DNA from: Thalassotalea litorea
GTDB taxonomy: Bacteria > Pseudomonadota > Gammaproteobacteria > Enterobacterales > Alteromonadaceae
Assembly (NCBI RefSeq): GCF_005843925.1
Contig: NZ_VCBC01000004.1
Span: forward strand, 248,001-312,000
Direction: 5' to 3'
Length of the DNA stretch: 64,000 bases
The notes below the pieces were generated by a model that did not search any database, was not told the DNA's origin, and saw only the letters and a list, made by a program, of their open reading frames with translations. Positions 1 to 8,072 of the stretch are shown here, piece after piece. Position numbers and translations under genes: made by a program. Numbering within the stretch: the stretch's first letter is position 1; every line of letters starts with the position of its first letter.

Positions 1-180
1 GTGCGCAATTCCATATTAGAGCGCTCAGTCAAATACAGCATCATTTTGAATGAGGCGAGCCCCAAGCGATTGGGGCGAATACCCATTAAGATTCTGTGCT
101 CAATTCAAAGTGCTGGTCGCATAGCGTTCAGTATTCGAAACAAGTACCAGCGAATCTTAATAGGGTTAACTGCAGATTAG
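1..180. other. left-edge segment with two stem-loops; possible 3' end of an unknown gene
   Basis: No gene is recognised here. Frame 1 is open from the window edge to a TAG at 178-180, so the tail of a gene starting outside cannot be excluded, but the 59 residues match nothing I know. Two structures are visible. A 6-bp stem CCCCAA/TTGGGG with loop GCGA lies at 60-75. A larger imperfect inverted repeat pairs 82-94 with 152-165 (one unpaired base) and encloses a second stem, 112-117 with 146-151, directly inside the right outer arm. This could be a structured RNA, a repeat or a mobile-element end. Confidence 0.3.
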
Positions 181-186
181 CATTGA

Positions 187-483
187 TTATACGTGCGTGA
201 CAACGACACTGTTTTCACTACCAAAATCATTTGCTATATATGTGTCGGCAGCGTAATCATTTTCCCATTCAGACTCGTTCAGCAAATAACGAAAATGGAA
301 TGTTTGATCTTTCGGCAGGCGAACCTTGGTTTTAAAGGTATTGGCTTTTTTATTAAACTTCATAGCCACGGGTTGCCAGTCATTAAATTCTCCTACCAAA
401 GCCACGCTCGTGACATCAGGACGAAAGAATTCAAAAGTTACTTCAGTTTCATCTTTAGTTTTAAAAAAACGCTTGGTTAACAT
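187..483 (-). CDS. small CBM48 / isoamylase early-set domain protein
   Basis: A 98-residue protein made of a single early-set (AMPK-beta or isoamylase N-terminal type) beta-sandwich. Residues around 23-38 (TSVALVGEFNDWQPVAM) carry the typical VGEFNDW signature, and the FRYLLNESEWENDYAAD stretch near 63-79 is the usual second half. Such domains bind glycogen-like alpha-glucans. In this stand-alone form a regulatory or binding role is possible, but the function is unknown. There is no signal peptide, so it is expected in the cytoplasm. It lies downstream of pdsS on the same strand but about 300 bp away, so it is probably a separate transcript. The start ATG follows a GGAG-type ribosome binding site. 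Confidence 0.8.
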   Translation of the reverse strand: MLTKRFFKTKDETEVTFEFFRPDVTSVALVGEFNDWQPVAMKFNKKANTFKTKVRLPKDQTFHFRYLLNESEWENDYAADTYIANDFGSENSVVVTHV

Positions 484-786
484 TACTAACTCCTTGGACG
501 ACTAATTGTTATTGATTTCCCCTGAAATAGTTAACGCACGCTAGCGCTCTACAGTTTGGTATATAACTGTGCAATATTTAACCAATGTTGCACTAGGTTG
601 ATGCAAATACCCCTATAAACCGTGTGTATTTCAGGCTCGTACAGATTACTGCAAGAAACATTCCTGACTGTAACGACTTGCGATATTTGCCACGCTATTC
701 CAGAAACAATAACTTTAGACGAGAAAATTCATTTCGCTATTTTCTTTTTTAATATCAAAAGTATCGAACACGAGTATCAGGTAATG
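484..786. other. intergenic region without visible gene
   Basis: This stretch lies between the start of the CBM48 gene and the 3' end of pdsS, both on the minus strand. It should hold the CBM48 promoter. I see no convincing terminator, repeat or conserved small ORF. Confidence 0.5.
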
Positions 787-3021
787 TTAATTAGATGCAG
801 GGTTTACAATAGGTAAGTCAATGACAAAGCTTACACCGTGGTTTTTTATCGTCGCGCTTTCATCAGCAAGACTATCACCCTGAATCGGTTCCAAGTTTTT
901 ACCCGCATATCCGGGGGCCAGATTATGGGCGCTAATCGTGCCTTGATGATGATCGACAATCAATCGGCTGATATACAGGCCGATCCCCAGGTGCGATGCA
1001 TCCGAATTATTGGTGCGCAAAGAAACCATGGCATCGAAAATATTTTGGCTCATATCATCAGGAAGCGATGAACCGTAATTGGTAATGGTGATTCGCGCGG
1101 ACTTTTTGTGTTTTGCCAGGGAGATCTCAATCGCCTGGTCGTTATCACTAAAATCGACGGCATTGGAAACCAGCTTATCTAACAATTGCGCGATATGATC
1201 ATCGCTGCCGCTAATATAGAGTGGTTTGTCGGCAATCTTTACCGAAAAATGTTGCTGCGGATAGATTTGCTGGTAACCATAACTGCACCCCTGCACCAGT
1301 TGTACCAGATCAAAAGTAATAAACTCACTGGTTTGCAGCGCTTGCTCTAATTGTGTCGCTTCGCTCATGGTCTGCAACATGGTATTTAAACGCTCAATAC
1401 CTTGGTGGGCTCGGGTCAGATATCGCTGTTGATTATCATCCGTCGCATGGTAGTTCAAATTTTCTAACGAAGAACGAACCAAGGCAACTGGTGTTTTCAG
1501 TTCATGGGACAAGCGAGAAGACATGGTCTGCAAATAATTATTGTATTGACCAAGTTGGCCGAGGATATTGGCAAAACTTCTCGATAAATCACCGATTTCA
1601 TCTTTTGCCGGCAAGTTCAATAAAGGTTGCACGATACGACCATGATCGTCGACCACCGCTTCGGTTGCATTGCGCAAGCGGCGAATACGCAGCGAGATCC
1701 GTAATGCATAAAACAACAGGGCCGCCACTGAGATATAAATCATCAAAGAAGTAATAACTACCCCTTCGATAGCACTGTTACGAATATCTCGAATACCATG
1801 GGTTGTTTCTTCAACTATCACCGCACCTTTGACTTGATTGTTGACATAAATGGGGTGCGCCGCTGACAGGATCACCGCCTTGTTATCCTTAGTGGTCCAC
1901 CACATGGTCGCAGGTGTTCCCGTTAATGCTTGTTGAACATGGGATTGTTTATTTTGTCGGTATTCAAATTCTTCACTGGTAAAGTCACTGCTCGGTTTGG
2001 TCAATAAAAAATAATAAAATGGCGCCATGATCCAGGTTTTCGCCGTTTCCAGCCAGGTCAGTCCTTCCCGTTGATATAAGCTGGAATCAAAAACCCCTCT
2101 GGCGGCATGAATGTTACCTTGCTGGGTTAGTGCACGCTGGTGCTGATCGACCACAATGATGCTTGATTGGCTGCGTCCCATGGCCTTGATAATCCGTTCG
2201 ATATCAGGAGATGGCACGGTAAAAGTACCGAGCTGTTCACTGCGTTTTGGATCCGCAGAGCCAATCGTAATCGTCGGCAAATCCCGACGATCAAAATCGG
2301 TGATCGCAAACGCAACTTTTTCGCCAAGCAAGGATTCCGGCATACGCAGCTCTATCGTGTAGCCCGTGTCCGTTGCTTGCCAATGACCTTGTATATTACT
2401 TTGTGGCTGCGGGTATTTCTGGTTTTCGTTGCTGCTTGGTAAACGATAACCATTTACCCAGCCACTTTGATAACTGGTAACAATATAACGCTGCAATTGT
2501 TGATTTTGATTGAGGGTGGCGATTTCCAAATAATCGTTATCAGTGATGCTTAACTGGTTTCGCGGTCGGTAAACAAGCTGTTCGTCTTTGACGTCAAAAT
2601 AGGCATACACATAGTCGTCAAAACGGCCTATTTGAGAAGTAAATTCGACACTGACTTGCGCCGCCTCAAAGTGACTGTCGATTTGGTGATGAAAATCATA
2701 ATGATTGCGTGCGGCGATTTGTACTTGCCAGTCGGATAAATCGCCATCGAGGCGAATGGGATTTTGGATCTTGGCCGGGAGAAAATCTTTGCCGGTTTCG
2801 AGTTTTTTCTTATAACTGGCTTGTTGATTAAACAGGTTAGGACGTTCGTGTAAGGCGGTTGCTAACGCCCTTGCGGTACCCATTAGAGTTTGTTCCTGAC
2901 CTTTTCTTAAAAAAGTTTCCATATCCCAGATGTAGTAGTAGCCAATAAAGGGGATCGCCAACAACAAACTGGCTACTAGCATTAATTTGCTCCACAGATT
3001 TAGCCGCAGTTTACGCCACAT
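787..3021 (-). CDS. pdsS: proteobacterial dedicated sortase system histidine kinase PdsS
   Basis: Inner-membrane sensor kinase of 744 residues. A TM helix lies near 12-33, followed by a long periplasmic sensor region (about 35-420), a second TM helix (about 420-445), a HAMP-like linker, the dimerisation/phosphoacceptor helix with SRLSHELKTPVAL (phosphoacceptor His near 508) and a C-terminal HATPase domain with the HLGIGLYISRLIV G-box. Length and layout fit the kinase named for the proteobacterial sortase system, and the partner regulator and OmpA-like protein beside it support this. Translation could begin at a TTG at 3024, but the ATG at 3021 has an AAGGA box 8 bases upstream. It follows pdsR by 11 bp and is surely cotranscribed. 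The signal sensed is unknown. Confidence 0.85.
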   Translation of the reverse strand: MWRKLRLNLWSKLMLVASLLLAIPFIGYYYIWDMETFLRKGQEQTLMGTARALATALHERPNLFNQQASYKKKLETGKDFLPAKIQNPIRLDGDLSDWQVQIAARNHYDFHHQIDSHFEAAQVSVEFTSQIGRFDDYVYAYFDVKDEQLVYRPRNQLSITDNDYLEIATLNQNQQLQRYIVTSYQSGWVNGYRLPSSNENQKYPQPQSNIQGHWQATDTGYTIELRMPESLLGEKVAFAITDFDRRDLPTITIGSADPKRSEQLGTFTVPSPDIERIIKAMGRSQSSIIVVDQHQRALTQQGNIHAARGVFDSSLYQREGLTWLETAKTWIMAPFYYFLLTKPSSDFTSEEFEYRQNKQSHVQQALTGTPATMWWTTKDNKAVILSAAHPIYVNNQVKGAVIVEETTHGIRDIRNSAIEGVVITSLMIYISVAALLFYALRISLRIRRLRNATEAVVDDHGRIVQPLLNLPAKDEIGDLSRSFANILGQLGQYNNYLQTMSSRLSHELKTPVALVRSSLENLNYHATDDNQQRYLTRAHQGIERLNTMLQTMSEATQLEQALQTSEFITFDLVQLVQGCSYGYQQIYPQQHFSVKIADKPLYISGSDDHIAQLLDKLVSNAVDFSDNDQAIEISLAKHKKSARITITNYGSSLPDDMSQNIFDAMVSLRTNNSDASHLGIGLYISRLIVDHHQGTISAHNLAPGYAGKNLEPIQGDSLADESATIKNHGVSFVIDLPIVNPASN

Positions 3022-3032
3022 CAATCCATTCC

Positions 3033-3728
3033 TTAGTCAACATCATGCCAACGATAGCCCATGCCATAAACCGTATCGATGCAATTGAAAGTCGCATCGA
3101 TGGCGATAAATTTTTTGCGAATGCGTTTAATATGGGCGGTAACTGTGTTGTCATCGACGACGATTTTAGCGTCATCCATCAGTTGCTGTTTTGACTTCAC
3201 ATGTCCTGGATTTTTTACCAAGGCATGGACCATCCAAAACTCAGTTATGGTGGTTTTGACCAATTGTTCCTGCCAATGCAGGGTCAGGCGATCGAGATTG
3301 ACGGTTAGCATACCGCGAGTGAATTCCTGGTCGGCTTGCTGTGGCTGGGTCAACCGAGATAGGTAATTCAGGGTTGCATGGATGCGGGCACTGAGATTAT
3401 CAAAACTCATGGTCTTACTGACAAAGTCATTAGCACCTAAGCGCAAACCACTGATTTGATCGGCATCACTGTCTCGGGCGGTAAGGAAAATAATCGGTAG
3501 CAGATTGGATTTGTTGCGCAGCCATTGGCATAACTCAAATCCGCCATCAAATTGATCATGCAGGCCAATATCCAAAATAGCGAGGTGGGGCAGGGCTAAT
3601 TCAAAAGCAGACATTGCGGAATCTTTACACGCATAGGTTTGCACACTAAATCCTTGCTGGCGCAATGCATCTGCGTAGTTTTCACGGATACCGTCATCAT
3701 CTTCTACAATTGCGATTCGTTTACTCAT
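3033..3728 (-). CDS. pdsR: sortase-system response regulator PdsR, OmpR/PhoB type
   Basis: Cytoplasmic DNA-binding response regulator of 231 residues. The N-terminal receiver domain has the acidic pair in AIVEDDDGIRENYADALR, a phosphoacceptor Asp in LAILDIGLHD and a conserved Lys in GANDFVSKTM. The C-terminal winged helix ends in TVTAHIKRIRKKF...IDTVYGMGYRW. It is the partner of PdsS just downstream and is divergent from pdsO. The open frame extends to a GTG at 3761, but the ATG at 3728 gives the normal receiver-domain start (MSKRIAIVEDD). No strong ribosome binding site is seen for either start. The probable targets are the shared boxes before pdsO and before the gene at 6243. Confidence 0.86.
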   Translation of the reverse strand: MSKRIAIVEDDDGIRENYADALRQQGFSVQTYACKDSAMSAFELALPHLAILDIGLHDQFDGGFELCQWLRNKSNLLPIIFLTARDSDADQISGLRLGANDFVSKTMSFDNLSARIHATLNYLSRLTQPQQADQEFTRGMLTVNLDRLTLHWQEQLVKTTITEFWMVHALVKNPGHVKSKQQLMDDAKIVVDDNTVTAHIKRIRKKFIAIDATFNCIDTVYGMGYRWHDVD

Positions 3729-3804
3729 AACTTTATTTTTGTTGCTGTCGTGTATTGTCACTATACCCTGCGCTTTGGTTGTGAATAGTTATCCGACGGA
3801 TAAA

Positions 3805-3878
3805 TCACAATTGGTCATAATTGATTTGCGGCTTATCACTTTTTAACAGCTTTTTGGTCAAACTCCCAGTGTTTAATA
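3805..3878 (+). promoter_or_regulatory. two-box promoter region of pdsO, candidate PdsR target
   Basis: Box 1 (3805-3827) is TCACAATTGGTCAT followed by ATTGAT-type sequence. Box 2 is TGGTCA at 3855-3860, followed after exactly 10 bases by GTTTAATA at 3871-3878, which contains a plausible -10 (TTTAAT). The same arrangement recurs at 6147-6219 before another gene, with 21 of 23 box-1 positions identical. Box 2 overlaps the expected -35 zone, as for an activator. The link to PdsR is inference. Confidence 0.6.
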
Positions 3879-3942
3879 ACTCCATAGCTTGCTTAATTGC
3901 AGCGAATAACACACTGACTAAAAACATACGAAAGGGGTTACC

Positions 3943-4674
3943 ATGACACTTAATCAATTTAAAACACTTACCGTTGGTTTATTTTTTGCCGCATTGATGG
4001 CGCAACCACTTCAGGCGAATGCCAGTAGTGGCAAAACCATGGCCGATGAGCTTAGTAAAGAACAGGCGATCGGTATTAGCAGCGGCGCAGTCATTGGGGC
4101 GATATTTGGCGGACCACCGGGGGCATTCCTGGCGGCCGTGCTCGGCGATATGATTGCCAAAAATATGATGGTACACGAAGAGTTGGATGAGGTGAAAACT
4201 CAACTTGTTGTTACTGAGCAGTCATATCAGCGACAACTGACATCGTTACAGCAGCAAAATCATCAGCAACTTATTGATGCTAAACATCAACATCAACAGG
4301 TTCTGATTGATCAGGCGGAAAACTTTTTAATGAGCCTGATGTTTGCGAACGGATCGAGTGAGGTTGCCAGCCAGTATCAACCGCAAATTGTCGCAATGGC
4401 GGCGCTACTAAAACAAAATCCAGATATCACCATCAATTTGTCGGGATACACAGACACATTGGGTAGCAAAGATAAAAACCTGGCGCTGGCCGAGGAACGG
4501 GTTATGGCAGTGAAAACCATGCTGTTGGTCAATGGTGTTAATGAGATTCAAATTCAGAGTGAAGCCATCGGCGAAGTACGACAAGGAGACAGTGAAAATG
4601 CAGTCCCCAGCTCCTTTGACCGCCGAGTGGTTATGCAATTAACCGCAACGCAAACGGAGGTGGCGAAAAACTAG
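3943..4674 (+). CDS. pdsO: sortase-associated OmpA-like protein PdsO
   Basis: Exported protein of 243 residues with a signal peptide ending near QANA (residue 27), a glycine/alanine-rich membrane-associated segment (about 45-75, GISSGAVIGAIFGGPPGAFLAAVLGDMIA), a Gln/His-rich coiled coil (about 78-130) and a C-terminal OmpA-like peptidoglycan-binding domain (about 135-235) with LSGYTDTLGS and the DRRVVM end. This matches the family of OmpA-like proteins found with proteobacterial class GN sortases. It should anchor an envelope complex to peptidoglycan, but its exact role is unknown. It is divergent from pdsRS. No sortase or sortase target follows, which is unusual for this gene. A GGGG-type binding site precedes the ATG. 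Confidence 0.85.
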   Translation: MTLNQFKTLTVGLFFAALMAQPLQANASSGKTMADELSKEQAIGISSGAVIGAIFGGPPGAFLAAVLGDMIAKNMMVHEELDEVKTQLVVTEQSYQRQLTSLQQQNHQQLIDAKHQHQQVLIDQAENFLMSLMFANGSSEVASQYQPQIVAMAALLKQNPDITINLSGYTDTLGSKDKNLALAEERVMAVKTMLLVNGVNEIQIQSEAIGEVRQGDSENAVPSSFDRRVVMQLTATQTEVAKN

Positions 4675-4717
4675 CAAAAAAACATCGTTATTTATAATCA
4701 TTGGTTAACGTTACGTT

Positions 4718-4745
4718 AGGCGCCTTAGGGCGCCTGTTTCGTTTA
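4718..4745 (+). terminator. rho-independent-like terminator after pdsO
   Basis: A 7-bp GC-rich stem AGGCGCC/GGCGCCT with loop TTAG (4718-4735) is followed by a T-rich but interrupted tract GTTTCGTTTA. It lies 43 bp after the pdsO stop codon. Confidence 0.6.
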
Positions 4746-4868
4746 TTCGATTCAGGGGTTAAGGCTCTGGACGTTGTTTAATTTAAAATAAATGTTTTTT
4801 TTGCATCCAAAATGGACCTTGCCTGCCTCTTACTAATAACACTCACTCGTTATTTTAAGGAAATACCC

Positions 4869-5219
4869 ATGCAAGATAGCATCATCGTAGGGATCATTTT
4901 TATCTCATTTTCGGCAGTCGCGTTTTCATTTTTATTTTTCAGCTACCGCAATAAAATTGCATTACAACAAACGCTGCGCCTGGCATTAGAAAAAGGCCAA
5001 GGGCTGTCACCGGAAAGTATCGAAAAAATACTGCAAACCCAGTCGGCACCACAAAAAGATTTTAAGCGTGGTATTTTATTGGTTTGTCTTGCGGTTGCTA
5101 CGGCCCTGTTTGGTATGCTGGACGGCCTGGATACGGATGTGATTGGTATCAGTCTGTTTCCATTAGCATTAGGGATAGGTTATTTGGTGGTTTGGAAATT
5201 TGACCAGCAAGAGTCATAA
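4869..5219 (+). CDS. small inner-membrane protein, DUF6249-like
   Basis: A 116-residue membrane protein with an N-terminal TM helix (about 4-24), a cytoplasmic stretch with RLALEKGQGLSPESIEKIL, and two further TM helices (about 66-84 and 90-110). The LALEKG...P pattern in front of two helices is typical of small membrane proteins that sit next to ECF sigma factors; the DUF6249 assignment is from memory. The open frame begins at 4812, but the ATG at 4869 has an AAGGAA box 7 bases upstream and gives a sensible membrane protein. The ECF sigma gene begins 39 bp downstream, so the genes are probably cotranscribed. The function is unknown. Confidence 0.7.
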   Translation: MQDSIIVGIIFISFSAVAFSFLFFSYRNKIALQQTLRLALEKGQGLSPESIEKILQTQSAPQKDFKRGILLVCLAVATALFGMLDGLDTDVIGISLFPLALGIGYLVVWKFDQQES

Positions 5220-5258
5220 TCCGCTTATGGGATTTCAAATGATGAAAAGCAGATAACC

Positions 5259-5813
5259 ATGTTATCGCATTGGTTACAGCGTTTTCAAAAGCGTGGCGAC
5301 AGTCACTCTTTTGCACAGGTGGTATCGCAATGTCAGAGCCAGTTGAAAGGCTACTGTCGGCGCCTGACCGCGGGTGATATTGAGCAGGCGGATGATATTG
5401 CACAAGAAACCCTGATAACGGTGTATCAGCAATTTGGCAGGCTGAACAACCTTGATGCGTTTAAATCCTGGTTGTATCGCATCGCATTTCGTCATTTTTT
5501 AAAAATGCAACAGCGAGAAAAACGCTGGCAATGTCTGCAAGAACAGGAGCTTGAATCCTTATTGTTGCAGCAAAGTGATGAACGTAATAGTGACAATCAC
5601 GAATTTATCGATGAGCGCTATGTCATGCAATTGATGGCGCTACTTAACAGTGAAGAAAGGGCAGTGATTACCTTAAACCATACGCTTGGTTATTCCCACC
5701 AACAAATCTCATCCTTATTGGAGATGCCACTGGGCACAGTTAAATCCCATGGTAAGCGAGGTAAGGATAAATTGATCGCCTTTTCACTGAGACAACAGCG
5801 AGGTGCCGCATAA
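5259..5813 (+). CDS. ECF-type RNA polymerase sigma factor
   Basis: Cytoplasmic sigma-70 family protein of 184 residues. Region 2 (about 15-85) contains the typical DIEQADDIAQETLITVYQQFGRL and FKSWLYRIAFRHFL. Region 4 (about 120-175) contains LNSEERAVITLNHTLGYSHQQISSLLEMPLGTVKSHGKRGKDKL, the helix-turn-helix for -35 recognition. It directs RNA polymerase to a small regulon not determinable here. The next gene overlaps its stop codon by one base (TAATG), so translation is coupled, and that gene is the natural candidate for an anti-sigma partner. Confidence 0.9.
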   Translation: MLSHWLQRFQKRGDSHSFAQVVSQCQSQLKGYCRRLTAGDIEQADDIAQETLITVYQQFGRLNNLDAFKSWLYRIAFRHFLKMQQREKRWQCLQEQELESLLLQQSDERNSDNHEFIDERYVMQLMALLNSEERAVITLNHTLGYSHQQISSLLEMPLGTVKSHGKRGKDKLIAFSLRQQRGAA

Positions 5814-6130
5814 TGAGCCAACCAGATAGCGATTTGATGCAATATCTACACAGAGACTTTGTCGCAGATACACCAAAACAGCAACAGGAATTTATCCGGC
5901 AATCGGTGCAAAAGTACCGTCAGCATAGCCAAAAAAGAGCGATCGTTTTTACGGTGTTTGGGTTAATAGCTTTGCTGGCATTAGTTATGTTTTTTCCGAT
6001 TCAGCCGATGGTGGAAATATTCAGTAGCGGTGCGAATATTGAGGATATTTCCCTGCCAACCCTAACCTTAGCGGTGCTGCCTGTGTTATTAATTTCCTAT
6101 GTAGTCGTACTTCTTGAAAATAGTCGTTAA
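5813..6130 (+). CDS. small membrane protein coupled to the ECF sigma factor
   Basis: A 105-residue protein whose start codon overlaps the sigma-factor stop (TAATG). A charged cytoplasmic N terminus (residues 1-40, rich in Gln, Lys and Arg) is followed by two TM helices (about 42-62 and 80-98). It has no zinc-binding HxxxCxxC motif, so it is not a ZAS-type anti-sigma factor. Position and topology suggest an anti-sigma or modulating role (inference). No family is recognised beyond the pattern seen in other marine gammaproteobacterial sigma operons. Confidence 0.65.
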   Translation: MSQPDSDLMQYLHRDFVADTPKQQQEFIRQSVQKYRQHSQKRAIVFTVFGLIALLALVMFFPIQPMVEIFSSGANIEDISLPTLTLAVLPVLLISYVVVLLENSR

Positions 6131-6146
6131 TTGAAAAAGTCCAAGG

Positions 6147-6219
6147 TCACAATTGGTCATCATTGATCTTAACGGATCACCTTGTTGGCCGGAATAGGTC
6201 ATAGTTTCTCGGTTTAATA
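6147..6219 (+). promoter_or_regulatory. second copy of the two-box promoter, upstream of the 6243 gene
   Basis: Box 1 (6147-6169) differs from the pdsO copy at only 2 of 23 positions. Box 2, AGGTCA at 6196-6201, is followed after 10 bases by GTTTAATA (6212-6219), the same spacing as before pdsO. Box-to-box distance is 50 here against 51 there. The flanking bases between the boxes differ, so this is not a simple duplication of the whole segment. Confidence 0.6.
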
Positions 6220-6242
6220 TAGGTATAAAACCGGGAGGCATC

Positions 6243-6977
6243 ATGAAAATTCAAACCATTGCTAAATTCACGGCACAATTACTATGGTGGGCGGCTTATC
6301 TGTTTGCCGGCGCGGGTATTTTGACTCACTGGGTTGCTTACTCAAGTATATTTACTGACATTCAACCAATTTCTAAAACCAATCTCGATTTCAGCTTGGA
6401 TGGCAGTTTGGAGCCTGGCGCTAGCCCAGGCTTAGAAAATTCAGGGGTGGAATTTGGCGTTCCTGCCATCGTAATTGAACAGCGCATTTTTGGATCTGAG
6501 TCGTCTGCGGTGATCCGGTTAAGCCCCACTTTGTCAGGCTCTTGTTCACAAAACCAGTGCGCATTTGCAGATACTTTTCCAATCGACTCTTCTTCAGCGG
6601 TTAACCATTCACAACTGGATATTGATAAAGGTTCGCCAAAACCTCGGATTTATCGTTGGCATAGAGGGCTCTCGATTTCTTTAAATCATAATGCCTACAT
6701 GCAAGGTTTGCGATTTTTAAATCTGTCTGAAAAAATTACCTTACAGGACGATTTTAAAGGCCCTGGTACGTATCAGATTGTCGATATTCAATTGATGAGT
6801 GACACAGCGTTGAAGCAATGGGTAAGTGAGGTGCAAAAAGATAGCAAACCGATTGCCTTGCAATGGTTAATTGTGCATAGCCCTTATGATACTAATTCAA
6901 CTGACGTGCGTTATGTTATTGTTGCAAAGCGCACGCCGTTAATGCGAAATACCGACGCCGTTCGTTATCATTTTTAA
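6243..6977 (+). CDS. unknown protein with one N-terminal membrane segment
   Basis: A 244-residue protein of unrecognised family. One hydrophobic segment (about 10-32, AQLLWWAAYLFAGAGILTHWVAY) should anchor it in the inner membrane, with the remainder (about 35-244) exported. There is one cysteine pair (SGSCSQNQCAF) that could form a disulfide in the periplasm. No catalytic sortase TLxTC motif and no C-terminal sorting signal are visible. A GGAGG box lies 4 bases before the ATG. Its promoter shares the two-box motif of pdsO, so it may belong to the PdsR regulon; this is the main clue to its role. Confidence 0.7.
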   Translation: MKIQTIAKFTAQLLWWAAYLFAGAGILTHWVAYSSIFTDIQPISKTNLDFSLDGSLEPGASPGLENSGVEFGVPAIVIEQRIFGSESSAVIRLSPTLSGSCSQNQCAFADTFPIDSSSAVNHSQLDIDKGSPKPRIYRWHRGLSISLNHNAYMQGLRFLNLSEKITLQDDFKGPGTYQIVDIQLMSDTALKQWVSEVQKDSKPIALQWLIVHSPYDTNSTDVRYVIVAKRTPLMRNTDAVRYHF

Positions 6978-6988
6978 TGTTGGGCAGG

Positions 6989-7990
6989 CTATTTGGGCGC
7001 CGTCAGAGAATCTCGTGCGATCAATAATGGTTGATTGTCATATTCCAGATTTTTGGATTTCAATCCATAAGTGGAATGCAACACTCGATTGGCAGACACT
7101 GTGCCGATTTCCTTGATCGGGTTTTTTATCGTCGTTAAGCGCGGATAAATAAACCGGGAAAAGTAGGCATCATCAAAGCCAATAACGGATAAATCATCAG
7201 GCAATGCCAGGCCTAAATGCCGCGCTGCCATGATAGCGCCTGCAGCCATTTCATCATTGCCGCACACCAGGCCTGAAAATTTGATTCCGGATTTATATAA
7301 CTGTTCGAAACCATGCTCTCCACTATATTCGGTGTAATCGCCGGTAAAAAATAATTCGTCATGGATTGGCAGTTTATGATCCTTTAATGCCTGGCGGTGG
7401 CCACGCAAACGCTCCATGGCATCAAGCTTCCATTCAGGACCTGAGATATAGGCAATGCTTTGATGGCCCACTTCAATCATTTTTTGACAGGCCATATAAC
7501 CACCTTGGTAGTTATCAATGGATAAGCATTGTGTTTCCAGTCCTTCAACCTGACGGTTTATCAAGGTAAATAATACCCCGCGTTTTTTCAAATCACGCAA
7601 ATATTGGTCGCTGACTGCTTCAACAAATAAAATTAGGGCATCGCAACTACGTTGCAAAAGGAATTCTATCGAATCTTCTTCAATGGCTGCATCGGCATGG
7701 CCGGCAGCAATCATGACATGTTTTTTGGCACTTCTTAGGGTCAACTCTATTTCATTAAGGAGCATGCCGTAATAGGAGCCCTGTAATTCAGAGATCACCA
7801 CGCCGATTGAATTTGAACGTTTTGATGCGAGTGACTGGGCAATCGAATTGGGACGAAAACCCAATTCGTCCATGGCTTTGAGTACCTTGTCCCGGGTATT
7901 CGGGCTGACTCTGGAGCTGTTATTCATGACCCGGGAGACAGTAGCGGAGGATACGCCGGCGAGTTTCGATACTTCGTAAATGGTACTCAT
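6989..7990 (-). CDS. LacI-family transcriptional regulator of the beta-glucan locus
   Basis: A 333-residue cytoplasmic repressor-type protein. The N-terminal helix-turn-helix is clear (STIYEVSKLAGVSSATVSRVMNN, residues 2-24), followed by the hinge helix (about 45-58, RPNSIAQSLASKRS) and a periplasmic-binding-protein-like effector domain (about 60-330) ending in a normal LacI C terminus. It lies next to the GH1 gene and likely responds to a glucose oligomer or related sugar (inference). The probable operators are the palindromes at 9534-9547 and 22994-23007, which fit LacI-type sites with the central CG. Confidence 0.9.
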   Translation of the reverse strand: MSTIYEVSKLAGVSSATVSRVMNNSSRVSPNTRDKVLKAMDELGFRPNSIAQSLASKRSNSIGVVISELQGSYYGMLLNEIELTLRSAKKHVMIAAGHADAAIEEDSIEFLLQRSCDALILFVEAVSDQYLRDLKKRGVLFTLINRQVEGLETQCLSIDNYQGGYMACQKMIEVGHQSIAYISGPEWKLDAMERLRGHRQALKDHKLPIHDELFFTGDYTEYSGEHGFEQLYKSGIKFSGLVCGNDEMAAGAIMAARHLGLALPDDLSVIGFDDAYFSRFIYPRLTTIKNPIKEIGTVSANRVLHSTYGLKSKNLEYDNQPLLIARDSLTAPK

Positions 7991-8072
7991 CGTTAAAATT
8001 TAAAAGCAGATGAAAAAACTTGAGCTAAGTTAACATAAAAATTGTTTTAACATCAGCTAGTTTCTTCATTTT

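Noticed and set aside
622..816. 64-codon open frame downstream of pdsS
   Set aside because: No clear ribosome binding site, no family, and it overlaps the pdsS end antisense.
6243..6977. The unknown anchored protein as the missing sortase or its target
   Set aside because: No TLxTC-type active site, no conserved His/Arg pattern, and no C-terminal sorting signal with a membrane tail.
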